Below are positions 12,347 through 21,519 of a DNA stretch of 44,189 bases, in pieces. The notes beneath the pieces are model-generated. The model saw only the letters and a program-made list of their open reading frames with translations. It searched no databases and was not told where the DNA came from. Each line of letters opens with the position of its first letter. Positions within the stretch are counted from its first letter, which is position 1. Source of the stretch: Planctomycetota bacterium (GTDB taxonomy: Bacteria; Planctomycetota; UBA1135; GCA-002686595); NCBI GenBank assembly GCA_016795245.1, contig JAEUIA010000093.1, forward strand, positions 1 through 44,189. The letters are read 5' to 3'. The position numbers and the translations under genes were made by a program.

Positions 12347-14272
12347 ATGAAGACCGAGTCAGCAAGTTCACGGAGTCACCTGACCGCACGCGTCTGCATC
12401 GCCCTCCTGCTGTGCGTGGCTGTGTTCACGGCCTTCTCGCCGGCGCTCTCGGCCGAGTTCGTGGCTTGGGACGACGATCGGAACTTCGTCCTCAATCGTG
12501 CCTACCGCGGGTTGGAGTTCGCGAACTTGCGCTGGATGTTCACGACCTTCCACATGGGCCACTATCAGCCCCTGTCGTGGCTCACACTCGGAGTCGATCA
12601 TGCCTTGTGGGGTATGGACGCGCGTGGTTACCACGCGACGAACCTCTTCTTCCACGCGCTCACGACTGTGGCCGTGTTCGAGCTCGCGCGCCGCCTCCTG
12701 GCGTTCACGCGCGAGTCGAGCGCGACGGATCGACTCGTTGCAAGCGCATTGACGGCGATCGTATTCGGTCTGCATCCGTTGCGCGTCGAGTCCGTAGCCT
12801 GGGTCACCGAACGTCGCGACGTGCTGGCTGGGTTGTTCTTCGTGTCGACCGTCGCGGCCTGGTTGCGATACGCGGCGACCGCGCAGCGGACCGCCTACTG
12901 GACTGCATTCGCCCTCGTGCTGTTGTCCCTGTTGGCAAAGGCTGCTGCGATCGTGATGCCGGCCGTGCTCTTGACGTTGGATGTCTGGCCCCTGGGCCGC
13001 ACGCGATTGGGCTGGAAGCGGTTGCTCGTCGAAAAAGTCCCGTTCGTCTGCGCAAGCGTCGTCTTCGGTTGGTTGGCGATCCGCGCTCAGGCGGCTCAGG
13101 GCACGACCCTGCTCGCCTTGTCCGAGCACGGAGTCTCGGAGCGCGCGCTGCAGGCCGGATTCGGTACGGCTTTCTATGTCTGGCGCACGCTCGTACCTCT
13201 GAACCTGATTCCGATTCACGAGATCCCCGAGCACTTGAACGTGTGGACGGCGCGTTTCGTCGTTCCGACCGTACTGGTCGTCGTCATCACGCTCTCCCTG
13301 CTCGCGCTGCGACGGCGAGTTCCGGCACTGCTCACGGCCTGGATCGTGTACTTGATCATCCTCGCGCCGGTGAGCGGGATCACGCAAGCCGGTCCGCAAC
13401 TCGTGGCGGATCGCTACAGCTACTTCGCGTGCCTGCCGTTCGCGTTGATCGGCGGGGCAGTCGCTCAGACGATCTTGAACGGCGATCGCGGACGACGACT
13501 GCTCGTTGCGGGGGCAACGTGCATCCTGGCTGTGCTGCTCGGCACTCTGACCGCCGCGCAGACCGCTCACTGGCACGACTCGGAAACGCTGTGGCGGCGA
13601 ACGCTGGCTGTGGCGCCGATGAGTGCGAACGGGAATCTGAACCTGGGCTCGGTTCTGATGCGGCGCGGAGCGAGCACGGCCGACACGGCGGAGCGCGAAC
13701 GACTGTTGGGTGCTGCACAAGTGCACTTCGAACGCTGCCTGGCCGTGCGTGCCGAGCCGCAAGCGCACGTGAACCTGGGATTGGTGGCGCTGTTCCGTGC
13801 GCAGCAGTCACCTCTGGAGAAGGAACGCCTCGCGCGCGAGGCTGTCGATCAAATCCAGGCAGGTCTCAATCTGGGTGAAAGCCGCGGAAGTGTGAAACCG
13901 GACTGGCGTCTCGCGCTGGGCTCCGCGCTGCTGACCGCCGGCCGCTGCGACGAAGCCGTCAGCGTCCTGCAGTCCGTGCTGCCGTCCATGCCCGACACGG
14001 AGGCCGCCTTGCGGTCCATGAGCCTCGCGTACGCCTGCGTCGGTCGCCATGCAGAGGCGCTGGATGTCCTGGAGCGCGCGCTCGCGCTGCAACCTGACGA
14101 CGCAACCTTGTGGCTGCGCGCCGGCGAACTCAACTCGAAGCTCGGTCGGTCGCATGAAGCGCGCGTGTCCTACGAAAACGTCCTGGCATTGAAGTCGGCG
14201 GCGTTGGGAACTCGTGCAGAGCATGACGAGGAGTGGAAGTCCGCACGGCTTGCACTCGAAGGGCTGAAGTGA
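12347..14272 (+). CDS. TMTC-like GT-C membrane glycosyltransferase with TPR tail
   Basis: 641 residues. The first membrane helix (about 13-35) is followed by an acidic loop motif, WDDDRNF (41-47), where GT-C transferases carry their catalytic acidic residues. Conserved patches follow (GHYQPLSWLTLGVDHALWG, HPLRVESVAWVTERRDVLAG) that recall eukaryotic TMTC O-mannosyltransferases and their bacterial relatives. About ten membrane segments run to near residue 425. The C-terminal ~200 residues are helical TPR-like repeats, presumably extracytoplasmic. The likely role is sugar transfer from a lipid-linked donor onto exported protein. The frame extends upstream to 12185, but the ATG at 12347 precedes the natural N-terminal helix. 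Donor and acceptor are unknown. Confidence 0.8.
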   Translation: MKTESASSRSHLTARVCIALLLCVAVFTAFSPALSAEFVAWDDDRNFVLNRAYRGLEFANLRWMFTTFHMGHYQPLSWLTLGVDHALWGMDARGYHATNLFFHALTTVAVFELARRLLAFTRESSATDRLVASALTAIVFGLHPLRVESVAWVTERRDVLAGLFFVSTVAAWLRYAATAQRTAYWTAFALVLLSLLAKAAAIVMPAVLLTLDVWPLGRTRLGWKRLLVEKVPFVCASVVFGWLAIRAQAAQGTTLLALSEHGVSERALQAGFGTAFYVWRTLVPLNLIPIHEIPEHLNVWTARFVVPTVLVVVITLSLLALRRRVPALLTAWIVYLIILAPVSGITQAGPQLVADRYSYFACLPFALIGGAVAQTILNGDRGRRLLVAGATCILAVLLGTLTAAQTAHWHDSETLWRRTLAVAPMSANGNLNLGSVLMRRGASTADTAERERLLGAAQVHFERCLAVRAEPQAHVNLGLVALFRAQQSPLEKERLAREAVDQIQAGLNLGESRGSVKPDWRLALGSALLTAGRCDEAVSVLQSVLPSMPDTEAALRSMSLAYACVGRHAEALDVLERALALQPDDATLWLRAGELNSKLGRSHEARVSYENVLALKSAALGTRAEHDEEWKSARLALEGLK

Positions 14273-14316
14273 GCGCGTCTAGACGTTAGGCTTCGCAGCC
14301 CTATGGAGAACTCGTG

Positions 14317-14760
14317 ATGAAGATCTTCGGCCTTGTGCTCGCAGCCGCATTGATGTGCGCATGCCGCGCGACGACCCCGGCGCCCGGCGCCGAAGGTCTG
14401 CGCTCCCTCGCCCGCGGCTACCAGAGCGGAATCACGGAGAGCGTCTCAGTCGCCCGCAACGAAGCGGAATGGCGAGCGTTGTGGAGCCGTCACGCTGCTG
14501 TCGTCGTGCCGCGTCCGGATCTGCCCGACGTCGACTTTGCGCGCGACATGGTCGTGTGCGTGACGATCGGCTCGCGGCCCACGTACGGTTACTCGGTCGA
14601 AATCAACCGCATCGCTCCGGAACCAGAGCACGGGTTCGTGATCGAAGTCACGGAGAAGCAGCCTGCGCCTGACGCGATCTTGAGCCAGGTCGTCACGCAG
14701 CCGTTTCACATGGTCGTGACGCCGCGTCGGGATGGTGCCGGCACCGTGCTCGTGCGCTGA
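14317..14760 (+). CDS. Small lipoprotein with a PrcB_C-like domain
   Basis: 147 residues. The N-terminus, MKIFGLVLAAALMCACRA, is a signal peptide with a lipobox-like MCAC, so it is probably a membrane-anchored lipoprotein. The rest resembles the PrcB_C domain: an EAEWRALWSRH helix, the VDFARDMVV strand, YGYSVEI and a closing VTQPFHMVVTP. An ATG at 14317 with GGAGA eight bases upstream is preferred to the GTG immediately before it. It follows the TMTC-like gene by 44 bases and may be cotranscribed. It meets the subtilisin gene tail to tail with only four bases between stops. The molecular role of this domain is not established. Confidence 0.72.
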   Translation: MKIFGLVLAAALMCACRATTPAPGAEGLRSLARGYQSGITESVSVARNEAEWRALWSRHAAVVVPRPDLPDVDFARDMVVCVTIGSRPTYGYSVEINRIAPEPEHGFVIEVTEKQPAPDAILSQVVTQPFHMVVTPRRDGAGTVLVR

Positions 14761-14764
14761 ACGC

Positions 14765-17569
14765 CTACCACAAGCGACGATAGGTGCGCGTCGGGACCGT
14801 GCTCGCAGGCCCGCTATCCGCCGGTCCGACGACGAAGTTCAAGCCGCTGTAGTTGCCGCCTCCAAAGCGCAAGATCTCGGGCTGGTTGACCGTGGGGTAG
14901 ATCCCGCAGTAGATGTCGTTCGGACCGCAGATCCCGTCGGTCAGATCCTCGTCCGAACCGCAGACGAAGATGTAGTCGCCTGCGGGCAAGTCGACGAACT
15001 GGTAGTTCAGACCGGTCGTCGGATTCAGGACGATCTGCTGCACGGTAGTGAACGTGTCTGCTTCGACAGCCAGCAGATACAGATCGACGTCGACGAGCAC
15101 GGGCGCGGGCACGACGCTCATCGTGATCGCCACGGTCTGACTAGGGACGGTTCCGTTGTTGGCGTTGACCGTCACGGTGGCCGTGAAATTGCCGGCTCCG
15201 AGCGCCGTCCGATCGACGGTGCAACGCACCGCTGCAACATCCGTCGTGCCGCCCGTAGCAGCGACCTCGACGAGCGTGAGCCACGGAGCATCGTCGCTGA
15301 TCCCGCCGACGTCGAGCATGCCGCCTCCGAGGTTGACGATCTGGAACGTGAGCTGGGTCTCTTGCGAGCCGAACGCCAACGAACTGGGCGAAACCGACAG
15401 CGCGGGAGAACCGGGAACAGAACCCGCACCTGCCGCGATCAGCGCCTGATAGGCATCGACCAGGCCCTGGCCGTAGATCGGGTCGTGACCGACTGCGCCC
15501 AGATCGACGGACGCGCTCTTCAGCATGGCTTCGATCTGTGCCGGCGTGAGAGCTGGATTCTGCGACTTCATCAGCGCCGCCACACCGGCCGCGTGCGGGC
15601 AGGCCATCGACGTACCTTGATAAAAGGCGAAGATCGGCGCGCCGGTCTGCTGATTCACGAGCGTCGACAGCACACCGTCCGCATACGTGTCGTTGTTCAG
15701 ATCGACCGATGTGTCTCCACCCGGTGCACAGATGTCGACGGTCGCGTTGAAGTTCGAGTACGGCGCCTTGGCCGAGTTGATGTCGACCGCCGACACGGAG
15801 ATGACGTTGTTGTACGACGCGGGAAAGAAGGCCGTGCCCGAGTTGTTGTTGCCCGAAGCCCCAAACAACGTGACTCCGGCCGCCACGGCCGAGTTGATCG
15901 CCGATTGGACGCTCGCGGTCGATCCCGGCCCGCCCAGGCTCATGTTGATGATGTCGGCGCGCTGCGCCGGCAACTGGCCCGATCCGTTCGTGAGGCGCGC
16001 GGCGTAGAGGATCGCTTGTGCGATGTCCGCGTCGGTTCCGCCGCCGATGCCCAGCGCGCGCAGATGCATGACGCGCGTTCGATTCGCCGGGCCGCACACA
16101 CCGGCGACACCGGAACCGTTGTTCGTCGCTGCCGCGATCGTGCCCGCAACGTGCGTGCCGTGGAAGCTCGACGGCGTCGGACCTGATCCGTCGCCGACGT
16201 CGAATGGATCGGCATCGCGCCCGTCGCCGTCACCGGCTGCCGTCGGGCTCGAGATGAAGTCGTAGCCTGCGATCAGATTCGCATTGAGGTCGACATGCGG
16301 ACGCGAACCGGTGTCGATGACGGCGACGATGGTGTTCGTCGTGCCGGTGAAGACTCCCCAGGCTTGCGGGAGCTTGATGAGCGGATAATGCCATTGCAAT
16401 CCGTAGTGCGTGTCGTTGGGCGTGATGGGCCCGCCTTGCGCGCGACGGATCAAGTTGAGTTCGGCGTACTCGACGTTCGTGCTGACGGAGAAGCTGCGCA
16501 CCAAGGCGGCCGTCGAACGCGCCTGTTCCTCGACATTCAGACTCGGTGACAGCTCGATGTGGACCAGATCCGCGATGCCGGGCAGCACGTCCTTCACGGA
16601 GGAACCGCGCCTCGCATAGTCGGCGGTGACCGTCCTCCCGCTTAGCGCGCGCACGAGCACGTCGCCGGGCGCCGCTTCAAGCACAGGTTCTCCGTACAAG
16701 CGCGCGGTCGGCAACACGTTCCAAGCGTCGCGCTCGCGCTCTAGAGCTTGAACGCGAGCTGTCGTGCGCACGCTCGCGTCTGATGTGGGTTCTTCGATCC
16801 GCACACTGAATTCGCCGGCCCGCTCGGCCTGGATCTCGACCTGCTCGAGCGTCGACAGTTGCAATCGCGCACCGGATGTGCCCGCGGTCCATTCGGCCGT
16901 GCCGTTCATGTGCTTCACGCGCACAACTCCAGACGCGACGCCGTCGATGACGAGGTCGACGCTTTCAGCACACGTGGCCGTCCAGGTCGTCGAGTCACCG
17001 CCGGCGAGCGTGACTGCATCACCGACGCTCAACGAACCCAGCCAACCCGCACGCGCGATCGTGGCGGGCGCCGGCGTTGCGCTCACGACCAAGGTGTACG
17101 GCCCTTGGCCCAGGTCCGCGCGCACGACGAGGTCGAACGCACCGCGCGCGTCGAATTGTGCGCCTGCGATTCCAGCGCGAGTCACGAGCTCAAGCGCGAG
17201 CGGATCGAATACGCCCAACTGCACGGTTCGGCCGGGCGCCGAATCGAAAGTCAATGCAGCCGAGATCGTCATGCGTTCGCGCGCGACGAACGCGAACGCG
17301 TCGATCTCATCACCCTCCCCCACTGTGCCCCGGATGTTCAAGTCGATCCGGCCTGCGATGTCTTCGAGCTTCTGCGGCTGATCGATGGAATCGTTGGGCT
17401 CAGCCTCTCCGATCGTCAGCGGACTGGCGGCGACGAATGCGATCGCACCGGAGACGTCCGCAGTGTCGTCGCTGTCGCTTCCTCCGCCGCCGCAGCCGGT
17501 GGACAGGGAGAGCGCGAGGACGAGCGAGACTGAGAAGGCGGCGTGATAGATCTTCATGATGCGCAGCAT
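14765..17569 (-). CDS. Subtilisin-like (S8) serine protease lipoprotein
   Basis: 934 residues. An N-terminal signal ends at Cys26 in LSTGCGGGG, suggesting lipid anchoring. A PPC-like domain follows (AEPNDSIDQPQ, about 55-165), then a pro-domain-like region (about 295-400) and a subtilisin catalytic domain with Asp419 in VIDTG, His473 in HGTHVAG and Ser654 in GTSMACPHA. After about 720 come a BACON-like beta-sandwich and a C-terminal domain containing several Cys and Asp residues. All triad residues are intact, so it should be an active secreted endoprotease. The frame is open to 17878, but that leader overlaps lipB and lacks signal character. ATGs at 17569 and 17557 are both possible; AGGA precedes the first closely. 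Confidence 0.9.
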   Translation of the reverse strand: MLRIMKIYHAAFSVSLVLALSLSTGCGGGGSDSDDTADVSGAIAFVAASPLTIGEAEPNDSIDQPQKLEDIAGRIDLNIRGTVGEGDEIDAFAFVARERMTISAALTFDSAPGRTVQLGVFDPLALELVTRAGIAGAQFDARGAFDLVVRADLGQGPYTLVVSATPAPATIARAGWLGSLSVGDAVTLAGGDSTTWTATCAESVDLVIDGVASGVVRVKHMNGTAEWTAGTSGARLQLSTLEQVEIQAERAGEFSVRIEEPTSDASVRTTARVQALERERDAWNVLPTARLYGEPVLEAAPGDVLVRALSGRTVTADYARRGSSVKDVLPGIADLVHIELSPSLNVEEQARSTAALVRSFSVSTNVEYAELNLIRRAQGGPITPNDTHYGLQWHYPLIKLPQAWGVFTGTTNTIVAVIDTGSRPHVDLNANLIAGYDFISSPTAAGDGDGRDADPFDVGDGSGPTPSSFHGTHVAGTIAAATNNGSGVAGVCGPANRTRVMHLRALGIGGGTDADIAQAILYAARLTNGSGQLPAQRADIINMSLGGPGSTASVQSAINSAVAAGVTLFGASGNNNSGTAFFPASYNNVISVSAVDINSAKAPYSNFNATVDICAPGGDTSVDLNNDTYADGVLSTLVNQQTGAPIFAFYQGTSMACPHAAGVAALMKSQNPALTPAQIEAMLKSASVDLGAVGHDPIYGQGLVDAYQALIAAGAGSVPGSPALSVSPSSLAFGSQETQLTFQIVNLGGGMLDVGGISDDAPWLTLVEVAATGGTTDVAAVRCTVDRTALGAGNFTATVTVNANNGTVPSQTVAITMSVVPAPVLVDVDLYLLAVEADTFTTVQQIVLNPTTGLNYQFVDLPAGDYIFVCGSDEDLTDGICGPNDIYCGIYPTVNQPEILRFGGGNYSGLNFVVGPADSGPASTVPTRTYRRLW

Positions 17570-17646
17570 TGATCCTGTGAGGGTGCGTTTCGTGCCGTGA
17601 AAATACCGCCGCGCGTTCGCCAAGGGAACGCCGGGCGATGCTCGAA

Positions 17647-18288
17647 TCAGCCGACGGTCAGGCTGCCGTAGCCGAAGAGCTCCGCGAAGTGCTTCACGAT
17701 GCGCGACTCCACCGTGGCGGTATCTACACCTCCTGTGACGTGATCCGCGAGGCGTGTCATGACGCGCGGGTCGAGGCCGCAGGGCTGAAACGACTGGAAC
17801 GCCTCCAGATCCGTCGTGACGTTCAATGCGAAGCCGTGCCATGTCACCCACCGCCGCACCGCGACGCCCAGCGAGCACACCTTCGACTCACCAATCCACA
17901 CACCCGTCAGGCCGGCCTGACGTCGTCCGACGACGTCGAAGTCCGCCAGGGTGCGGATCACGACCTCCTCGAGGTCGCGCAGGTAGCGGTGCAAGTCGCG
18001 TCGATCCTCGGCGAGCAGCAAGATCGGATAGCCGACGATCTGTCCGGGCCCGTGAAAGGTGGCTTCACCCCCGCGCTCGACGGCGACGAGCGGAAGGCCC
18101 GAATCGCCGGCGTCGCCGGGCGGCGATTTGCGGCCCAGCGTCACGACCGGATCGTGCTCGGTGAGCAACAGCTGATCGCCGATGCGGCCGTCGATGCGCG
18201 CCGCGAGCAGTTCTTCCTGCAGCGCGTGCGCAGCTTCGTAGCGCGTGCGACCCAGCCTCCGCACCGTGAGCATCGGCTGCTCGTTCAC
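17647..18288 (-). CDS. lipB: Octanoyl-ACP:protein N-octanoyltransferase
   Basis: A 213-residue LipB, which moves octanoate from acyl carrier protein to the lipoyl-domain lysine of E2 and GcvH proteins. Hallmarks are RGGEATFHGPGQIVGYPI (72-89), the catalytic Lys136 in GESKVCSLGVAV and the catalytic Cys170 in FQPCGLDPRVMT. It begins 7 bases after lpd on the same strand, so the E3 subunit and lipoylation are coexpressed. The next lipoylation step, LipA, is encoded at the head of the dehydrogenase operon about 10 kb away. Cytoplasmic. Confidence 0.96.
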   Translation of the reverse strand: MNEQPMLTVRRLGRTRYEAAHALQEELLAARIDGRIGDQLLLTEHDPVVTLGRKSPPGDAGDSGLPLVAVERGGEATFHGPGQIVGYPILLLAEDRRDLHRYLRDLEEVVIRTLADFDVVGRRQAGLTGVWIGESKVCSLGVAVRRWVTWHGFALNVTTDLEAFQSFQPCGLDPRVMTRLADHVTGGVDTATVESRIVKHFAELFGYGSLTVG

Positions 18289-18295
18289 GCTGCGT

Positions 18296-19693
18296 TCACT
18301 TCTTCTGATAGATGTGAACCGCCATCCCGTGCACGGCCTCGGCGGCTTCCATCAGCGCCTCCGGTAACGTCGGGTGAGCGTGAATCGTGCGCGCGATGTC
18401 TTCCGCCGTCGCGCCCATTTCGATCGCGAGCGCAGCTTCGGCGATCAGCTCGGTGACTTCCGGGCCGACCATGTGCACGCCCAGGATCTCGTCGGTCTTG
18501 GCGTCGACGATCATCTTGACCATGCCGTCGGTCTCCATGAGCGACATCGCGCGGCCCGACGCGGCGAACGGGAAAGAACCGGTCTTGTACGTGAGACCCT
18601 TTTCCTTGCACTGTTCTTCGGTCAAACCGACCGACGCCATCTCGGGCGAGGTGAAGATCACGGCCGGCACGCAACGCGCGTCGTACTCGTCCTTCTGGCC
18701 GGCGATGACGGCGGCGGCGACGAGGCCTTCCTTGCTGCCCTTGTGCGCCAGCATCGGTTGGCCGGCGATGTCGCCGATCGCGTAGATGTTCGCGACCTTG
18801 GTGCGCATGTGCTTGTCGACCGCGAGGAAACCCTTCGCGTCGACGGCGAGCCCGGCCTTCTCCAACCCGAGTCCCGCGCTGAACGGCCGGCGACCGACGG
18901 TCGAGAGGACCTGATCGCAGACGACCGTGTCCTCGCCCTTCTTGGTCTTGATGCGGACGTAGCTCTTGCCGCCCTTGTGTTCGAAACCCTGCGCCATGGT
19001 CTCGGTCAACAGCTCGACGCCCATCTTCTTGAGCGAGCGTTCGATGACGCGCACACAATCGCGCTCCTGGCCGGGCAGCGCACCCGGCGTCGCCTCGAGC
19101 ACCGTGACCTTGCTGCCGAGCTTGCGATACATGATGCCCAGCTCGAGCCCGATGTAGCCGCCGCCGATCACGACCAGGTGCTCGGGGATCTTCTTCGGCC
19201 GCAGCGCGCCGGTCGAGGACCAGACCTTGTCCTCGTCGAACGCGAAGCCCGGGATCTCGATCGGAATCGAGCCGGTGGCGATGACGATGTCGTCGCCTTT
19301 CAAGATCTGCTCGCCGTCCTTCGTCTTGACGACGACGGTGTTCTTGTCCTTCAGGCTCGCGGTGCCCATCACGACCGGCACCTTGTGGTTCTTGAGCAAC
19401 CCCGCGATGCCGCCCGTCAGCTTGCCGACGATGCCGGCCTTCCATTCGACGAGCTTCCCGATGTCGACCTTCATGTCCTTGAATGTGATGCCCATCGCCG
19501 ACGCTTCGTGAGCGCGGCTCATCAATGCGCCGGCAGCGATCATGGCCTTCGACGGGATGCAGCCCACGTTCAGGCAGACGCCGCCGACGTACTCTTTCTC
19601 GACGACGGTGACTTCCTGCCCTAGCTGGGCGAGACGGATGGCGCAGACGTAGCCGGCGGGTCCGGCACCGATCACGATGACTTTGCGGGGCAT
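18296..19693 (-). CDS. lpd: Dihydrolipoyl dehydrogenase (E3)
   Basis: 465 residues starting at MPRKVIVIGAGP. The FAD-binding GAGPAG motif, the redox disulfide CLNVGC followed by IPSK, a second Rossmann motif (VVIGGGYIGLELG) for NAD and the catalytic HPTLPE near the C-terminus are all present. It reoxidises dihydrolipoamide on E2 and passes electrons to NAD. It is the only E3 gene in the window and probably serves the complex encoded at 23257-28155. The frame runs upstream to 19978, but the FAD motif sits at the N-terminus from the ATG at 19691-19693, which has AGG nine bases upstream. It forms an operon with lipB. Confidence 0.97.
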   Translation of the reverse strand: MPRKVIVIGAGPAGYVCAIRLAQLGQEVTVVEKEYVGGVCLNVGCIPSKAMIAAGALMSRAHEASAMGITFKDMKVDIGKLVEWKAGIVGKLTGGIAGLLKNHKVPVVMGTASLKDKNTVVVKTKDGEQILKGDDIVIATGSIPIEIPGFAFDEDKVWSSTGALRPKKIPEHLVVIGGGYIGLELGIMYRKLGSKVTVLEATPGALPGQERDCVRVIERSLKKMGVELLTETMAQGFEHKGGKSYVRIKTKKGEDTVVCDQVLSTVGRRPFSAGLGLEKAGLAVDAKGFLAVDKHMRTKVANIYAIGDIAGQPMLAHKGSKEGLVAAAVIAGQKDEYDARCVPAVIFTSPEMASVGLTEEQCKEKGLTYKTGSFPFAASGRAMSLMETDGMVKMIVDAKTDEILGVHMVGPEVTELIAEAALAIEMGATAEDIARTIHAHPTLPEALMEAAEAVHGMAVHIYQKK

Positions 19694-19860
19694 GCGAATG
19701 ACCTGAGTTTCTTGCGGTTGCGAGGCAGAAGGCGGGTGCTGAGCACACGCCCTGCGAGGCGAGTTCGAGGGCGAAGAGAATACGAGATTCGGCGTTGTCG
19801 TGCTCGTCTGGGATGCAGGAGGCGCGCCGCGCGGGTATTCTTTCGCACCCAAATGCGCCC

Positions 19861-20490
19861 ATGACAGCCCAAGCCCCCGCGAAAACCCACTGCCCGAACT
19901 GCGGCGCCAAGCTCCATCGGCCCGACCTGTCGCTGTGCGCCTACTGCGCCATGCCGCTCGACATCGGCGCGACGACACCGGTCGACGACGAGACGATCCA
20001 GCGTTTGAAGCGCATGCGCGAGCACGCCAATTTTCCGGCAGCCATGACGTTCACGCCGCGCGACCCGCGCGTCGAGCGCAAGGCGGCGCGGCTCTTGACC
20101 TACGGCTCGGTCGCGATGGCGCTCGCGATCGTGCTGATGATCGTGTCGCTCATCGTGTGGTGGCGCGGTTTGAGCCCCATCATCTGGGCGGCGGTCGCGA
20201 TCCTCGCCGCCGTGGTTGCCGCCGTTCTGTTCGTGACCGCCCCGGCCTTGCGCAGAGCAAGCGACGCGCGCCCCTTGCTGAAACGGCCGGCACTGGTCGT
20301 CTTGCGGCGGAGCGAGATGTCGGCGGACAATCAGATCCACTACTTTTTCACGCTGCGCTTCGACGACGGATCCGAGGGCGAGTTCCAACGCCCCGGCCTG
20401 GGCACGATGTACGAACCGATGGCCAACGGGTATTCGGGCATCGCGTATTCGCGCGGGTCAGAGCTCGTCGATTTCAGACGCCTGACCTGA
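19861..20490 (+). CDS. Zinc-ribbon membrane protein with DUF2500-like C-terminus
   Basis: 209 residues. An N-terminal zinc ribbon has four cysteines at 11, 14, 26 and 29 (HCPNCGAKL, LCAYCAMP). Two adjacent membrane helices (about 80-103 and 107-128) follow, then a soluble beta-rich tail. The tail pattern (Y-F-F-T-L-R-F-D-D-G-S then an E-F-x-R-P-G turn) resembles DUF2500. It is divergently oriented from lpd across 167 bases. The frame is open from 19795, but the ATG at 19861 directly precedes the zinc ribbon. Function unknown. Confidence 0.7.
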   Translation: MTAQAPAKTHCPNCGAKLHRPDLSLCAYCAMPLDIGATTPVDDETIQRLKRMREHANFPAAMTFTPRDPRVERKAARLLTYGSVAMALAIVLMIVSLIVWWRGLSPIIWAAVAILAAVVAAVLFVTAPALRRASDARPLLKRPALVVLRRSEMSADNQIHYFFTLRFDDGSEGEFQRPGLGTMYEPMANGYSGIAYSRGSELVDFRRLT

Positions 20491-20617
20491 GGTTCCGGTC
20501 GCGGGCGAATGCACGCTCCGTATCGCCTGGGTTCGAGTTGAAAATGGGCACGAACTCCGTCCTTCCGGAGCGGTAGCGTGGGAGCTGACCTGAATCGAGT
20601 CTAGGGAGGATTCGCAC

Positions 20618-21469
20618 ATGAGATCTTTGGCTCTGCTCGCCCTGTTCGCTGCAACTTCCGCGTCGACATACGCCCAAGGCGGAATCGCGCACTTCTGCCC
20701 GACCGGGCTCAACGGCTCGCTCATCAGCGCGACGGGTAGTTCGCGGCTCGGCGTCAACGGCGGTGCGGGAGATCTCGTGCTGCATGCCTCGAATGTGCCG
20801 CCGGGGGCACCGGGTGTGTTCGTGATGAGCCAGGCCTACTCCCAGCCGATTCCGTTCGGCCAGGGATTTCGCTGCATCAGCGGACAGATCCTGCGATTGC
20901 CGATCGTTTCGAATGCGACGTTCGCGCTCGACTACACCGCGCCGGCCGTCACGGGACTGTTCACGCCCGGCGCAGTTTGGAATTTTCAGTTCTGGTTCCG
21001 CGCCGGCGGCTCGTTCGATTTGAGCGACGGCGTCGAGATCACTTTCGACACGCGCGAGCTGGTCACGAACATCACGAACATCGAGCAGAGCTGGTTTTCC
21101 GGCCACCCGCTGGCGTGGACGGGAGGCATGGAGCTCATCCAGGATCAAACTGCGTGGAACGCCTTCTGGGCGATGCACACCAGCGGCCAGTTCCCGCCCA
21201 CGACAGCGCCTCCGGTCGACTTCAATGCCGCAGCCGTCGTCGCCGTCTTCACGGGCACCCTCTCGCACGGCGGTGTCTTGATCGCAGTGAGGTCGTGCGC
21301 GCTGTCGGTGACGACGCTCGACGTGCACACGACGACGACCGGGCCGGGGATGTTCTGTCCGGTTCCGGCCGTCATCACGCAGCCGTGTCACATCGTGAGC
21401 GTGCCCAGGGTGCCGAACATGACGCTGGGCGACTGGATCGCGGGCGCAGTGTTCAACAATTGTCCGTAG
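20618..21469 (+). CDS. Secreted protein: planctomycete-type extracellular domain plus PrcB_C-like domain
   Basis: 283 residues with a signal peptide ending after TYAQG. Residues about 22-150 (FCPTGLNGS, PFGQGFRCISG, NFQFWFRAGG, FDLSDGVEITF) resemble a Cys-containing extracellular domain I associate with secreted proteins of deep-branching planctomycetes. Residues about 165-270 resemble a PrcB_C domain (TAWNAFWAMH, VDFNAAAVVAVF, ITQPCHIVSVP). A good ribosome binding site, GGGAGGA, lies eight bases before the ATG. Function unknown. It is a second PrcB_C-like protein in the window, after the lipoprotein at 14317-14760. Confidence 0.75.
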   Translation: MRSLALLALFAATSASTYAQGGIAHFCPTGLNGSLISATGSSRLGVNGGAGDLVLHASNVPPGAPGVFVMSQAYSQPIPFGQGFRCISGQILRLPIVSNATFALDYTAPAVTGLFTPGAVWNFQFWFRAGGSFDLSDGVEITFDTRELVTNITNIEQSWFSGHPLAWTGGMELIQDQTAWNAFWAMHTSGQFPPTTAPPVDFNAAAVVAVFTGTLSHGGVLIAVRSCALSVTTLDVHTTTTGPGMFCPVPAVITQPCHIVSVPRVPNMTLGDWIAGAVFNNCP

Positions 21470-21519
21470 GGTCGCGGGACCTGTAGCCGACCCTCCGTGC
21501 GGCAGTAAGATGTCCCGCG

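Noticed and set aside
17570..17878. N-terminal extension of the subtilisin gene
   Set aside because: It overlaps lipB and is arginine-rich; the lipoprotein signal begins at the downstream ATG.
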